DNA of 31,432 bases from a virus: positions 1 through 31,432 of IMG/VR virus record IMGVR_UViG_3300005253_000180. The stretch is one strand, 5' to 3'. Position 1 is the stretch's first letter. Each line of letters starts with the position of its first letter. The notes under the pieces were generated by a model, which was given only the letters and a program-made list of their open reading frames with translations, was not told where the DNA came from and searched no databases. Positions 1 through 7,672 of this stretch are shown here, one piece after another. The position numbers were made by a program, and so were the translations under genes.

Positions 1-442
1 ATCGTTCACTTTCTATCCATACATCACTTCCGGAAATAAATTGATTTCTAAACACCTTCATTCCATTACCCTGGCTAAATGCAAAATCTACACTAAATTC
101 ACCATCATTCGGTTTTAAATTTCTTGGGAATACTGCCTGATCTATAGCATCGGTTAAAGTTTGTTCAGTCCACCCATTGCTGTGCTCCATTAGACCAAAT
201 AGCCATTGCCAAGCATCACGCGGTATTTCATCATATCCTTGTAAAAACCCACTTACATCAACATTGATATTTTCTACTATTTTTCTATTTTCAAACGTAA
301 TTTCGGCTCGTTGTTGTATTACGGTTTTTAAGTGCTTATACATTTTTTTGGCCCAGCCACCATGATCTGGATCTATAATAATACCACTTGTTATTAAGCA
401 AAACTCAATATTTTCGCCAGAACCTTGATCGAAATTTACCAT
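1..442 (-). CDS. Hypothetical phage protein, 3' end cut off by the window edge
   Basis: An uninterrupted reading frame runs from an ATG at 442 leftwards off the window, giving 147 codons with no stop. The N terminus reads MVNFDQGSGENIEFCLITSG, followed by a charged region with several Trp residues (GGWAKKMYKHL, DAWQWLFGLMEH, NGWTEQ). I do not recognise the family. It lies 28 bases downstream of the preceding minus-strand gene and behind a late-type AATAAATA motif at 475-483, so it probably belongs to the late virion or morphogenesis genes. There is only a weak Shine-Dalgarno (GGATGATAG before ATG). Most of the C terminus is missing, so function cannot be inferred. Confidence 0.75.
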   Translation of the reverse strand, partial: MVNFDQGSGENIEFCLITSGIIIDPDHGGWAKKMYKHLKTVIQQRAEITFENRKIVENINVDVSGFLQGYDEIPRDAWQWLFGLMEHSNGWTEQTLTDAIDQAVFPRNLKPNDGEFSVDFAFSQGNGMKVFRNQFISGSDVWIESER

Positions 443-470
443 CTATCATCCAAATATTAAACTATATATT

Positions 471-890
471 TTACTTATTTATTCTTTTTCTTTTCTTCTT
501 TGGACGTAAATCAAAAAGAGCTGCTCCACAACTTATATTATTCTCAAGACCACCAATCCATTCTTGTGCATCTGGATTTGCATTTATTATCGGCCCACTA
601 AGATACATGTTTCCAAACGCCAGATTAAGCAAATGTGCTGTCCAAGAACTTCTTGTTTTATCTATTCCGAAAATGAAAACATAAATCTTAGTTTTCTTTT
701 TGTAAGCACCCAAATCAGAAGGAACTTCTTCGTATTCAAAAACTCTTTCTGCGATGTATTCTATTTCAGCACGCTGACCGATGGTTTGAAGAAGCTGATC
801 ATAGCGTGCCTGCGATTCTGGATTGCCGTCTTGTGATACTGGGCGTATATCAAGTCCTGTTCGGATTTTATAGAAATTAAATGCTAACAT
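471..890 (-). CDS. Hypothetical protein with basic C-terminal tail
   Basis: 139 residues, beginning MLAFNFYKIRTGLDIRP and ending in a strongly basic tail, PKKKRKRINK. The middle contains a beta-like stretch (TKIYVFIFGI) and GNMYLSGPIINANPDAQEWI. I do not recognise the family. It is preceded by a terminator at 914-932 and a late-type motif at 895-906, so it begins a new transcription unit separate from the RCC1 genes. The ATG at 890 is only about 5 bases from the promoter-like motif and no Shine-Dalgarno is visible. Either the mRNA is leaderless or nearly so, or the motif is not the promoter used. Confidence 0.7.
   Translation of the reverse strand: MLAFNFYKIRTGLDIRPVSQDGNPESQARYDQLLQTIGQRAEIEYIAERVFEYEEVPSDLGAYKKKTKIYVFIFGIDKTRSSWTAHLLNLAFGNMYLSGPIINANPDAQEWIGGLENNISCGAALFDLRPKKKRKRINK
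475..483 (-). promoter_or_regulatory. T4-late-type promoter motif (AATAAATAA)
   Basis: Minus-strand AATAAATAA, close to the T4 late -10 box TATAAATA. It lies about 33 bases before the ATG at 442, inside the last codons of the gene upstream. The same motif recurs in front of most virion genes in this window. Confidence 0.45.
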
Positions 891-894
891 AACT

Positions 895-906
895 GTATTT
901 ATTTAA
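895..906 (-). promoter_or_regulatory. T4-late-type promoter motif (TTAAATAAATAC)
   Basis: Minus-strand TTAAATAAATAC sits directly after the terminator at 914-932 and directly before the ATG at 890. Using T4 spacing, transcription would begin at about the start codon, which is odd and is discussed as a finding. Confidence 0.45.
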
Positions 907-913
907 GAGAAAA

Positions 914-932
914 CACGAGCAAATTGCCCGTG
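914..932 (-). terminator. Rho-independent terminator after the RCC1 genes
   Basis: On the minus strand, CACGGGC and GCTCGTG pair through seven bases with one G-U, around the loop AATTT, followed by TTTTCTCTT. It lies after the last RCC1 gene and just ahead of the next late promoter. Confidence 0.65.
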
Positions 933-963
933 ATTTTTAAATCTGTTAGATAATTTTGTCTAT

Positions 964-1002
964 TATGAGCTAGAAATTGCTACCAATATATCGTAGCTCA
1001 TA
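964..1002. other. Inverted repeat in the 157-base gap 891-1047
   Basis: Arms TATGAGCTA and TAGCTCATA (9 bases, perfect) are separated by 21 bases. A competing shorter pairing (GCTAC/GTAGC) lies inside. It sits in the 3' untranslated region of the RCC1 genes upstream of the terminator and may stabilise the 3' end. No long gene was found in this gap. Confidence 0.35.
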
Positions 1003-1047
1003 TAATAAGTGTTGGCGTGACGATTGCAGCTATTGTGATGATGTCCA

Positions 1048-2151
1048 TTATGACGATTTTGTTACAAGAGAATGATAGGTTCCAGCACTAGCACTGATCC
1101 AATTTATATCACTTCCAATTTGAACAGGAGAAGATCTATTAGTTTTTGTTCCATCGCCAATCTCACCACTGCCGTTACTACCCCACGCCCATAAAGTATT
1201 ATCAGTTTTCACCGCGAAATTATGAAAGGTGCCGGCACTAATATTATCCCAATTAGTCAAAGCACCAACTTGAACAGGAGAAGATCTATTTATGTTGTCA
1301 TTAAGTCCAAGAGAACCACCACCACTACTAGATCCCCACGCCCATAAAGTATTATCGGTTTTTACTGCAAGAGAATGTATATCTCCAGTACTAACACTAG
1401 ACCAATCAGTTAAAGATCCTACTTGAACAGGAGAAGATCTATCAATTAAATTGCCAAGCCCAAGCCGGCCGACCCCGCCTTCACCCCAAGCCCATAAAGT
1501 TCCATCAGTTTTTATTGCAAGATTGTGAACATTGTTACAATCAGCACTAGCCCAATCTGTCAAAGCGCCAATCTGAACAGGAGATGATAAACTAGTTATA
1601 TTTCCAAGTCCAAGTCTACCATTGAATCCATTACCCCAAGCCCATAATGTTCCATCAGTTTTTATAGCGAGAGAATGATTATAACCGGCACTAACACTGG
1701 CCCAGGTTGTTAAATTGCCAATCTGAACAGGGGAAGATTTGCTTACATATGTTCCGTCGCCGAGTTGGCCGGCGGTGCCCAATCCCCAAGCCCATAAGGT
1801 TCCATTAGTTTTTAATGCGAGAGAATGAGTACCTCCGGCTTTAACGGATGCCCAATCTGTTAAAGCACCAATCTGAACAGGAGAAGATCTATTAATAGCT
1901 GTTCCGTCTCCAAGTTTACCGTAGTAATTTCTACCCCAAGCCCATAAAGCTCCATCGGTTTTTACTGCGTGAGAGTGCTGACGACCGGCATTAACACTAG
2001 TCCAATCAAATAAAGCACCAACTTGAATGGGAGAAGATTTAGAAACAGTTGTTCCGTCTCCAAGATAACCATAACCTCCAGCACCCCATGCCCATAGTTC
2101 TAATGGAACAGTCGCGGAGCTGGCCCACATACCTAAAGGAACAGTAGTCAT
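1048..2151 (-). CDS. RCC1-repeat seven-bladed propeller protein, second copy
   Basis: 367 residues made almost entirely of seven repeats of about 50 residues, each with LWAWG, then LGDGT or LGLGN, then SSPVQ(I/V)GAL, then W.SV.AG..HS.A.KTD. This is the RCC1/RLD signature and seven copies make one closed propeller. There is no enzyme domain. The N terminus MTTVPLGMWASSATVP is nearly the same as in the gene just upstream. It starts with TAATG coupling to an 11-codon reading frame between the copies. Position directly after a fibre-like protein suggests a distal tail-fibre or receptor-binding adhesin, or a surface decoration protein. That role is inferred. Confidence 0.88.
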   Translation of the reverse strand: MTTVPLGMWASSATVPLELWAWGAGGYGYLGDGTTVSKSSPIQVGALFDWTSVNAGRQHSHAVKTDGALWAWGRNYYGKLGDGTAINRSSPVQIGALTDWASVKAGGTHSLALKTNGTLWAWGLGTAGQLGDGTYVSKSSPVQIGNLTTWASVSAGYNHSLAIKTDGTLWAWGNGFNGRLGLGNITSLSSPVQIGALTDWASADCNNVHNLAIKTDGTLWAWGEGGVGRLGLGNLIDRSSPVQVGSLTDWSSVSTGDIHSLAVKTDNTLWAWGSSSGGGSLGLNDNINRSSPVQVGALTNWDNISAGTFHNFAVKTDNTLWAWGSNGSGEIGDGTKTNRSSPVQIGSDINWISASAGTYHSLVTKSS

Positions 2152-2185
2152 TACGCCACCGTATCAGCTGTTGTGATGATATCCA

Positions 2186-3283
2186 TTATGATGATTTTAT
2201 TGCAAGAGAATGAGAACCGCCGCCACTAACACTGGTCCAAGCTGTTTCGGAACCTATCTGAACAGGAGAAGATTTATTAACAACTGTTCCATCTCCAAGT
2301 CTACCATAGGAACCTACTCCCCAAGTCCATAATGTACTATCGGTTTTAGTGGCAACAGAAAAAAAGAACCCACCACTGACATTATTCCAATCAGTCAGAG
2401 CTCCTATCTGAACAGGAGAAGATTTATTAACAACTGTTCCATCTCCGAGCTGGCCGTTATCTCCTAGCCCCCAAGCCCACAAAGTTCCATCGGTTTTTAC
2501 TGCATGAGAATGCGATGCACTAGCATCAACACTAGACCAATCAGTCAAAGCACCAATTTGAACAGGAGATGATTTACTAATAACTGTTCCATCTCCAAGT
2601 CTACCATTGGAACCTAATCCCCAAGCCCATAATGTACTATCGGTTTTAGTGGCAACAGAAAAACCGGACCCAGCACTAACACTAGACCAATCAGTTAATG
2701 CTCCGATTTGAACAGGCGATGAATAATTTGTAGTGTTCCCAAGTCCAAGCTTGCCGTTAGCTCCCTGTCCCCAAGCCCATAATGTACTATCGGTTTTAGT
2801 GGCGACAGAAAAATCGGACCCAGCACTAATGCTAGACCAATCAGTTAATGCTCCGATTTGAACTGGAGAAGATTTGCTAATAGCTGTTCCATCTCCAAGG
2901 GTACCATTAATATTATCGCCCCAGGCCCATAATGTTCCATCGGTTTTTACTGCAAGAGAATGGAACTCTCCACCACTAACATTAGACCAATTAGTCAAAG
3001 CTCCTATCTGAACAGGAGAAGATTTGCTAATAACTGTTCCATCTCCAAGTCTACCTAACGACCCGTAACCCCAAGTCCATAAAGTATTATCAGTTTTAGT
3101 GGCAACAGAATGGTAAAATCCACCACTAACATTATCCCAATTAGCCAAAGCACCAAGTTGAACAGGAGAGGATTTAGAAACAATTGTTCCATCTCCGAGT
3201 CTACCATAGAGACCTTGTCCCCAAGCCCATAGGAATGAAGGAGTCGCGGAACTGGCCCATATACCTAAAGGAACTGTAGTCAT
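2186..3283 (-). CDS. RCC1-repeat seven-bladed propeller protein, first copy
   Basis: 365 residues starting at the ATG at 3283, which overlaps the stop of the fibre gene as TAATG. An earlier in-frame start at 3319 exists, but the chosen one aligns with the paralogue (MTTVPLG.WASSAT) and is translationally coupled. It has seven RCC1 repeats (LWAWG or LWTWG, GRLGDGT, SKSSPVQIGAL). The blades resemble each other more closely than those in the downstream copy, for example FSVATKTDSTLWAWG recurs. Likely a tail-associated propeller displayed at the virion surface. The partner or ligand is unknown. Confidence 0.88.
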   Translation of the reverse strand: MTTVPLGIWASSATPSFLWAWGQGLYGRLGDGTIVSKSSPVQLGALANWDNVSGGFYHSVATKTDNTLWTWGYGSLGRLGDGTVISKSSPVQIGALTNWSNVSGGEFHSLAVKTDGTLWAWGDNINGTLGDGTAISKSSPVQIGALTDWSSISAGSDFSVATKTDSTLWAWGQGANGKLGLGNTTNYSSPVQIGALTDWSSVSAGSGFSVATKTDSTLWAWGLGSNGRLGDGTVISKSSPVQIGALTDWSSVDASASHSHAVKTDGTLWAWGLGDNGQLGDGTVVNKSSPVQIGALTDWNNVSGGFFFSVATKTDSTLWTWGVGSYGRLGDGTVVNKSSPVQIGSETAWTSVSGGGSHSLAIKSS

Positions 3284-5304
3284 TACGCCACTGTTCCGTG
3301 TGCGCCAATCATAAACCATGTATCTGTGGCGGCTTTTCTAATTGTAACACCTTTGAATTGGCCATCAATAGTAGCGCCGCCGGCACTTACTCCGTTAACT
3401 GTGACACCAGTATCTCCGGTGACAGTTGTCACTCCAGCGCCTTTCATAATAATATCAATTCTTGTCCCTGTTGGGAATGCTACAGAAGAATTGAGTGGAA
3501 TAGTTAAAGTATTAGCAGATACATTATCCATCGTAACAAGCTTTCCATCATCTGTGAGAACTAATATATATGTTGTTCCGGTTTGTGCGTTTATAGTATC
3601 GTGTAGCTGAGCATATGTATCATCACAGAATTTCTTATTTGGAATATCATCATCTTCTGTGACGTTGGTTTCATAATTTGTGGCTTCTGCGACACTGATG
3701 GCGCCAGTTCCCTTCGGTGTTAATTTTAAGTCTATATTGGTGTCTGCGCCAACGGCACGGATAATAGGTCCGGCACCGGTTAAAGAATTTGCAACATCAA
3801 CCCAATTTATTGCGAATTCGCCGGCTGATGCAAAGCTAAGTACCACATTACTATTTCTAGTAATACTGAAAATACCGCTTTCCAGATTTCCACCAAGTTG
3901 TGGAGAAAGATCTTCAACAACGTTTTGTAGAAATGCGGTCGAATTAATTCCATCAAGTAGATCAGCATCGAGTAAGCTTCCTGTGCCATCTACTGTAATC
4001 AAGGCAGCTAAAATTTCGACGGCTGTTTGATCAGCGGTAGCATTATTTTCAATGCCATCAAGCTTTGCTCCATCAACAGACAAATCACGTCCATCAACGG
4101 TTTCTGTTGTTGCCATTGTAATGTTACCAGTCATTTGGCCGCCTGCTTTAGGTAATGCAGCATCGGCTGTAACTCCTTGGGCAGCCGTAGCAAAAGCAGT
4201 TGCTTCATTCCCATCCAATAAATCAGCATCTAAGCCAGAACCTGTTCCGTCATTAGTTATGTCAAAGAACCCAAGTCCTCTGATATCAGCAGCGGTTTGA
4301 TCAGCAGTAGCACCTGCTTCGATACCATTAAGTTTAGTCTTATCGCTACCAGTCATAAAGCCAGACGCACCAGCAGCAATAACATCTGCATGTGCAGATC
4401 CACCCGCGCCAACGTGAGCAATAGGAGCAAAAGAAGAAGCATGTAATCCATCAAGTTTATCAGCATCTAAACCTGAAGTTGCTCCGTCATTTGATATATC
4501 AAAGAAACCAAGTGCTCTTATATCAGCAGCGGTTTGATCAGCAGTAGCATTATCTTCAATGCCATCAAGCTTTGATCCATCAACAGACAAATCACGTCCA
4601 TCGACAGTGCTCGAAACAATGACCGCACCTGTTATGTTAACAACGCCTGTGCCTTTTGATGTAAAGTTTAGATCAACATTTGTATCTGCGCCGACTGAAC
4701 GAATAATAGGACCAAAACTAGCAATGCCATTTACAACCTCAATATTGTTTACTCCAGTTTCTCCACCCGATGCAAAAGAAAGAACTACTTCTCCGCTAGT
4801 AGTCATAGCAAAAATATCAACATTTAGATCGCCGCCAAGTTGTGGAGATGTATCTTCAACAACGTTTTGTAGATAACGAACATCATTAAAGTCTCTATCT
4901 CCGACATGTGTTCCTAATGTTGGATCGGCAATGCCGCCAAGTAATTCTCCAAAGGATGTCCACATATCAGCAGTTTCATCCCAGCACCATTCAACATCTG
5001 TTTCTGATCCTCGATCGACTGTAATTCCGGCTGTCGTTCCTAGTGTTACAACACCGGCACCAATTTCTCCATCATTAATAACAATCTTATTGTCTGCGAT
5101 GACGTGAGTAGTACTATTGATTGTTGTTGTAGTACCATTTACTGTAAGATCTCCGTCGATTACAACATCGCCAGAAAACTGTCCATTAAACGAGATAATA
5201 ATTCTGTCATCAACTGTCTCGAAAAGATCAATACCGCTACCTTCGACTAATCTTCTAAATGTTCTTTCTCCGCGACGATTTCTAAATAATTTAACCGGTG
5301 TCAT
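3283..5304 (-). CDS. Large fibre-like virion protein with internal duplication
   Basis: 673 residues, Gly/Asp/Thr/Ala rich, no membrane segment. Residues 1-60 are a basic start followed by beta segments (GDVVIDGDLTVNGTTTTIN), a pattern common in marine phage fibre and appendage proteins. A module with LQNVVED.SPQLGG, then VVLSFAS.GE and GPIIR.VGADTN.DL appears twice, near residues 145-230 and 465-550. A second module, VDGRDLSVDG.KLDGIE and NATADQTA, repeats between them with variants. The C terminus is beta-rich (TIPLNSSVAFPTGTRIDI). It is followed directly by two RCC1 genes through a TAATG overlap. I infer a tail fibre or baseplate appendage that may carry the propellers. Confidence 0.82.
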   Translation of the reverse strand: MTPVKLFRNRRGERTFRRLVEGSGIDLFETVDDRIIISFNGQFSGDVVIDGDLTVNGTTTTINSTTHVIADNKIVINDGEIGAGVVTLGTTAGITVDRGSETDVEWCWDETADMWTSFGELLGGIADPTLGTHVGDRDFNDVRYLQNVVEDTSPQLGGDLNVDIFAMTTSGEVVLSFASGGETGVNNIEVVNGIASFGPIIRSVGADTNVDLNFTSKGTGVVNITGAVIVSSTVDGRDLSVDGSKLDGIEDNATADQTAADIRALGFFDISNDGATSGLDADKLDGLHASSFAPIAHVGAGGSAHADVIAAGASGFMTGSDKTKLNGIEAGATADQTAADIRGLGFFDITNDGTGSGLDADLLDGNEATAFATAAQGVTADAALPKAGGQMTGNITMATTETVDGRDLSVDGAKLDGIENNATADQTAVEILAALITVDGTGSLLDADLLDGINSTAFLQNVVEDLSPQLGGNLESGIFSITRNSNVVLSFASAGEFAINWVDVANSLTGAGPIIRAVGADTNIDLKLTPKGTGAISVAEATNYETNVTEDDDIPNKKFCDDTYAQLHDTINAQTGTTYILVLTDDGKLVTMDNVSANTLTIPLNSSVAFPTGTRIDIIMKGAGVTTVTGDTGVTVNGVSAGGATIDGQFKGVTIRKAATDTWFMIGAHGTVA

Positions 5305-5347
5305 TTTGTCCGCAAGCTCCTCTAAATAAAAATATATTTTATACCTC

Positions 5348-5355
5348 TATTTATT
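5348..5355 (-). promoter_or_regulatory. T4-late-type promoter motif before the fibre operon
   Basis: Minus-strand AATAAATA, 43 bases before the ATG at 5304 and immediately after the terminator hairpin at 5362-5400. It would drive the fibre and both RCC1 genes. A GAGGAG lies in the leader. Confidence 0.5.
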
Positions 5356-5361
5356 AAAAAG

Positions 5362-5400
5362 AGAAGTTCCAGCTGACTTTAAAAGTCAACTGGAACTTCT
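5362..5400 (-). terminator. Strong hairpin with U-run on the minus strand
   Basis: Nineteen-base arms AGAAGTTCCAGCTGACTTT and AAAGTCAACTGGAACTTCT differ at one position, a wobble pair in one strand. On the minus strand the hairpin is followed by CTTTTTAATAA. It separates the foldable interval at 5419-5556 from the fibre operon. Confidence 0.65.
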
Positions 5401-5418
5401 TACTGAAAATCAAAGAAA

Positions 5419-5556
5419 GCTAGGTATTTTAATTTATATACCGCTACAATCCTAGCCTTGGCTTTTTACAACTACACACTTATCAAACAATAGCAAGTAT
5501 ACGGCAATAACCATCTACTCTTTATGTCTATCGTAATAAGTGTAACCTCCAAGGCT
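5419..5556 (-). ncRNA. Candidate structured RNA between two terminators (strand uncertain)
   Basis: The 346-base interval 5305-5650 has no gene. Between its two terminators I see nested perfect pairings. AGCCTTGG (5454-5461) pairs with CCAAGGCT (5549-5556), and inside it ACACTTAT (5476-5483) pairs with ATAAGTGT (5536-5543). Beside them GCTAGG (5419-5424) pairs with CCTAGC (5451-5456). This could be a small RNA, a structured 3' end of the upstream virion gene, or a leader element. No clear promoter precedes it on either strand. Confidence 0.35.
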
Positions 5557-5607
5557 GGCTGTAGTTAAAATCGCCAATAAGCGGTGGAAAAATTCCAAAA
5601 ATTTCTA

Positions 5608-5635
5608 CCTAGGGCTCGTTTGAAGGAGCCCTAGG
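5608..5635. terminator. Strong bidirectional terminator after the virion gene
   Basis: Perfect 10-base stem CCTAGGGCTC / GAGCCCTAGG with an 8-base loop. Plus-strand reading is followed by ATTTTTT and minus-strand reading by TAGAAATTTTT. It starts about 15 bases after the stop of the minus-strand gene at 5651-6310, the normal place for a strong terminator after a highly expressed structural gene. Confidence 0.8.
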
Positions 5636-5650
5636 ATTTTTTACTCTAGA

Positions 5651-6310
5651 TTATAGAGATCCTGAGAAGACAACAGCGAAGTTATCGGCATTGCCGCCAA
5701 CATCACTATTCCAGGTGTTCAACCCTGATGGTTCTGCACCTTCTGTACGAAGCTTGTCACCAAGATCGTCAAGAAGTTCAGTAAGACCAACAGCTTTCAA
5801 GTCGGAAGCTAGTGGGTTACCAGAACCATTTGGAACATCTGCAAAAACAGCAGTGTGTTCAACAGCAAATCTGAAAACGGTGCCTTCGTGGTTAATAGTG
5901 GAACCGGCGCCAAGGAAGACATTGGCAGCAAGTACTACTGTAGAAGTGTCACTCATCAAGATTGGCTGTGCTTTTTGTGAGATAATTTCAATCATAAGAT
6001 CTAGATTTCTCTGTTGTGCATAAGCAAGATCGTATGCAGCATCTGCAGTATACACAGTATCTGCATTTGCTTTGTCACCAAACGCACCCGTTGGGTTTGT
6101 AATGGTAACGGAGTTTGTTGCGCTAAGAGTAGAATCACTTAATGATCCTGCTTCAACGAGTTCGTCACGAGTAGCAACAACTCCTGTATTAAAAAATGGC
6201 ATTCCAGGTCCACCGACTCCACCTTCTGTATAAACAGTAACGGTGAAAAAGTCGATATTACCAACTAGTTTCTCACCTAGAAAACCTGCGCCTGCAACTT
6301 TAGTAGTCAT
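5651..6310 (-). CDS. Probable virion structural protein, 219 residues
   Basis: Starts MTTKVAGAGFLGEKLVG behind a good Shine-Dalgarno (AGGAG, 9-10 bases upstream). The protein is Ala/Thr/Val/Gly rich with no membrane segment or enzyme motif. Residues 100-125 form a likely helix (AQQRNLDLMIEIISQKAQ) between beta-rich halves. Single-gene unit closed by a very strong terminator, which suggests abundant late expression. A capsid, decoration or tail-tube-like role is possible. I cannot assign a T4 counterpart. Confidence 0.72.
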   Translation of the reverse strand: MTTKVAGAGFLGEKLVGNIDFFTVTVYTEGGVGGPGMPFFNTGVVATRDELVEAGSLSDSTLSATNSVTITNPTGAFGDKANADTVYTADAAYDLAYAQQRNLDLMIEIISQKAQPILMSDTSTVVLAANVFLGAGSTINHEGTVFRFAVEHTAVFADVPNGSGNPLASDLKAVGLTELLDDLGDKLRTEGAEPSGLNTWNSDVGGNADNFAVVFSGSL

Positions 6311-6354
6311 AATTTATTTTCTCCTAAATTTAATAGCGATCTTTTTTCAGTATA

Positions 6355-6588
6355 TTAATCGCTAGCTTTCTTTTGTCGACCCTTCTTTTTATTAGCTTCC
6401 GCAGTAGGGCCTGGTCTGCGAATAATAGCAACGGGAGCTTTTTTATTATTGTAATAAATTGAAGCTTTTGGATCTCCACCAAAGAACGATTTACCATCTG
6501 AACGAAGTGGTTGTACTACTGTAGCAACGTTTCCTGCGGCTGTTGCGCCGCCAGAGGCATTTTCTTTAATAAATTCCGAAGCCTTCAT
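6355..6588 (-). CDS. Small basic protein with capsid-targeting-like N terminus
   Basis: 77 residues from the ATG at 6588 (MKASEFIKENASGG). An upstream in-frame ATG at 6600 overlaps the likely Shine-Dalgarno GGAG, which is spaced correctly for 6588. The N-terminal MK..EFI.E helix resembles the capsid-targeting peptide of T4 internal head proteins. The rest is Gly/Ala then Arg/Lys rich (IIRRPGPTAEANKKKGRQKK), suiting a DNA-associated head protein. A late-type motif lies 23 bases upstream. Function is inferred only. Confidence 0.62.
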   Translation of the reverse strand: MKASEFIKENASGGATAAGNVATVVQPLRSDGKSFFGGDPKASIYYNNKKAPVAIIRRPGPTAEANKKKGRQKKASD

Positions 6589-6610
6589 AAAATACTCCAT
6601 TTGCAGTAAG

Positions 6611-6618
6611 TATTTATT
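6611..6618 (-). promoter_or_regulatory. T4-late-type promoter motif (TTTAATAAATAC)
   Basis: Minus-strand AATAAATA in the context TTTAATAAATACTTAC. Start-site spacing would leave a leader of about 16 bases that includes GGAG before the ATG at 6588. Confidence 0.5.
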
Positions 6619-6640
6619 AAATATACCGAAATTTTTGGAT

Positions 6641-7408
6641 TTAAGAACTTTTTTTGCGACGTGTAAGGTGATATCCGGCTAAACCACCCGCAACACCAGC
6701 GGCAGCCCCTAATGCCAGACTTTTTATGAAACCCATCTTAGGTTTTGTTGGTGTTTTTTGTGCTTTTCGGTTATCTTCACCTTCTAATGGCTTCAGCGTT
6801 CTGTCTTCCATCTTTTGTTTTCTTGAAATTGCTTCAAGAATAGGTAATAGTTCCGAACGACGAGCTTTTGACCTTAAAATCTGTAGCAATCTTGTCATTA
6901 CAAGCTGTTTAGTGCTATGTGACTGTTTTGGCCATGTCATAACCAATCGTCTAATGGCACGATAGTTGCTATTACTAATCATTAAGCCATGTTCCAATCC
7001 TAGCAAAAATCTTCTTTCGAAACTTTCGTCGGTTTTGCCAGCTGCGATTAATCTAAGATATTTTCTTAAAAGTTGTTTGTCGATTTTTACTCTTTCAATA
7101 AACACTCTACTTGCTTCTTGATCTTTTAATAATCTTTGTTGCGGCTCGGCAAATCTACCAATAAGAACATGGATTAAAACATATAATTCGTTACGATGTG
7201 AACTCCAATAATCGAAATGGATAAGGTTTCCGGAATTTTTAATGTATTTTTGTGCTTCTGGAAGACCATAAAATTCATGTTTCATCATTTGTAGAGCACA
7301 GATATGGAGGAACAGAAGATCAGCAACGTCTCTGGCATTGTATTTCTTAAGGCCGGTTTTACCACCGCCTAATAATCTTGCTTCAGTAAGATTTTGTAAA
7401 AATTCCAT
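6641..7408 (-). CDS. Hypothetical protein with C-terminal hydrophobic segment
   Basis: 255 residues. The N terminus MEFLQNLTEARLLGGG contains LTE followed by Ala, matching the T4 gp21-protease cleavage pattern ([LI]xE then A/G/S). Residues 20-185 are largely helical and basic (RLVMTWPKQS, LLQILRSKARRSEL). A linker rich in Lys/Glu/Pro follows, then a Gly/Ala hydrophobic segment near 228-250 (FIKSLALGAAAGVAGGLAG) and a basic end (TRRKKSS). It is the last gene of the ligase block, starting three bases after the stop of the gene before it. The pattern would fit a head-internal or ejected protein that touches a membrane. No family recognised. Confidence 0.68.
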   Translation of the reverse strand: MEFLQNLTEARLLGGGKTGLKKYNARDVADLLFLHICALQMMKHEFYGLPEAQKYIKNSGNLIHFDYWSSHRNELYVLIHVLIGRFAEPQQRLLKDQEASRVFIERVKIDKQLLRKYLRLIAAGKTDESFERRFLLGLEHGLMISNSNYRAIRRLVMTWPKQSHSTKQLVMTRLLQILRSKARRSELLPILEAISRKQKMEDRTLKPLEGEDNRKAQKTPTKPKMGFIKSLALGAAAGVAGGLAGYHLTRRKKSS

Positions 7409-7411
7409 TTA

Positions 7412-7672
7412 TTAATCCAATTTTTTAAAAAATTCTTCGAGATGATCTTGTATTGAATATATTGCATAGTTCCAATGCGTTTTCGTATCTTCAGATCCTT
7501 CAAATTCATTAACCATTTTATTAAGTTTCTTTACTCTTGACATAAGCATATGCATACCCTGTTCGGCATGTCTATATGCTTCTTGTAATTGCCAATCTTC
7601 AGGAATAGGAGCTTCGTTTATTCCTTCCATTGCTTCAACTATTTTTCTCATTTCTTCTTTAATATTATTCAT
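7412..7672 (-). CDS. Small helical hypothetical protein
   Basis: 86 residues starting MNNIKEEMRKIVEAMEGINEA. An ATG two codons earlier (7678) is possible, but GGAA is spaced correctly only for 7672. It overlaps the end of the nucleotidyltransferase gene. The first 21 residues contain IVE-A and INE-A, both matching the [LI]xE then A pattern of T4 prohead-protease sites. The rest is an acidic amphipathic helical protein (HAEQGMHMLMSRVKKLNKMV, HLEEFFKKLD). No family recognised. Confidence 0.65.
   Translation of the reverse strand: MNNIKEEMRKIVEAMEGINEAPIPEDWQLQEAYRHAEQGMHMLMSRVKKLNKMVNEFEGSEDTKTHWNYAIYSIQDHLEEFFKKLD

Noticed and set aside
177-836. Plus-strand frames over the first two minus-strand genes
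   Set aside because: They overlap each other and are antisense to frames with better composition. No plus-strand ribosome-binding sites.
1048-3283. Repeats considered as a CRISPR array or non-coding satellite
   Set aside because: Repeat spacing is about 150 bases, codon-phased, and each unit translates to an RCC1 blade.
3326-4876. Several plus-strand reading frames of 70-116 residues across the fibre gene
   Set aside because: They are antisense frames of a Gly/Asp/Ala-rich repetitive gene, rich in Ser/Pro/Val as expected for mirrored codons, with no starts or spacing of their own.
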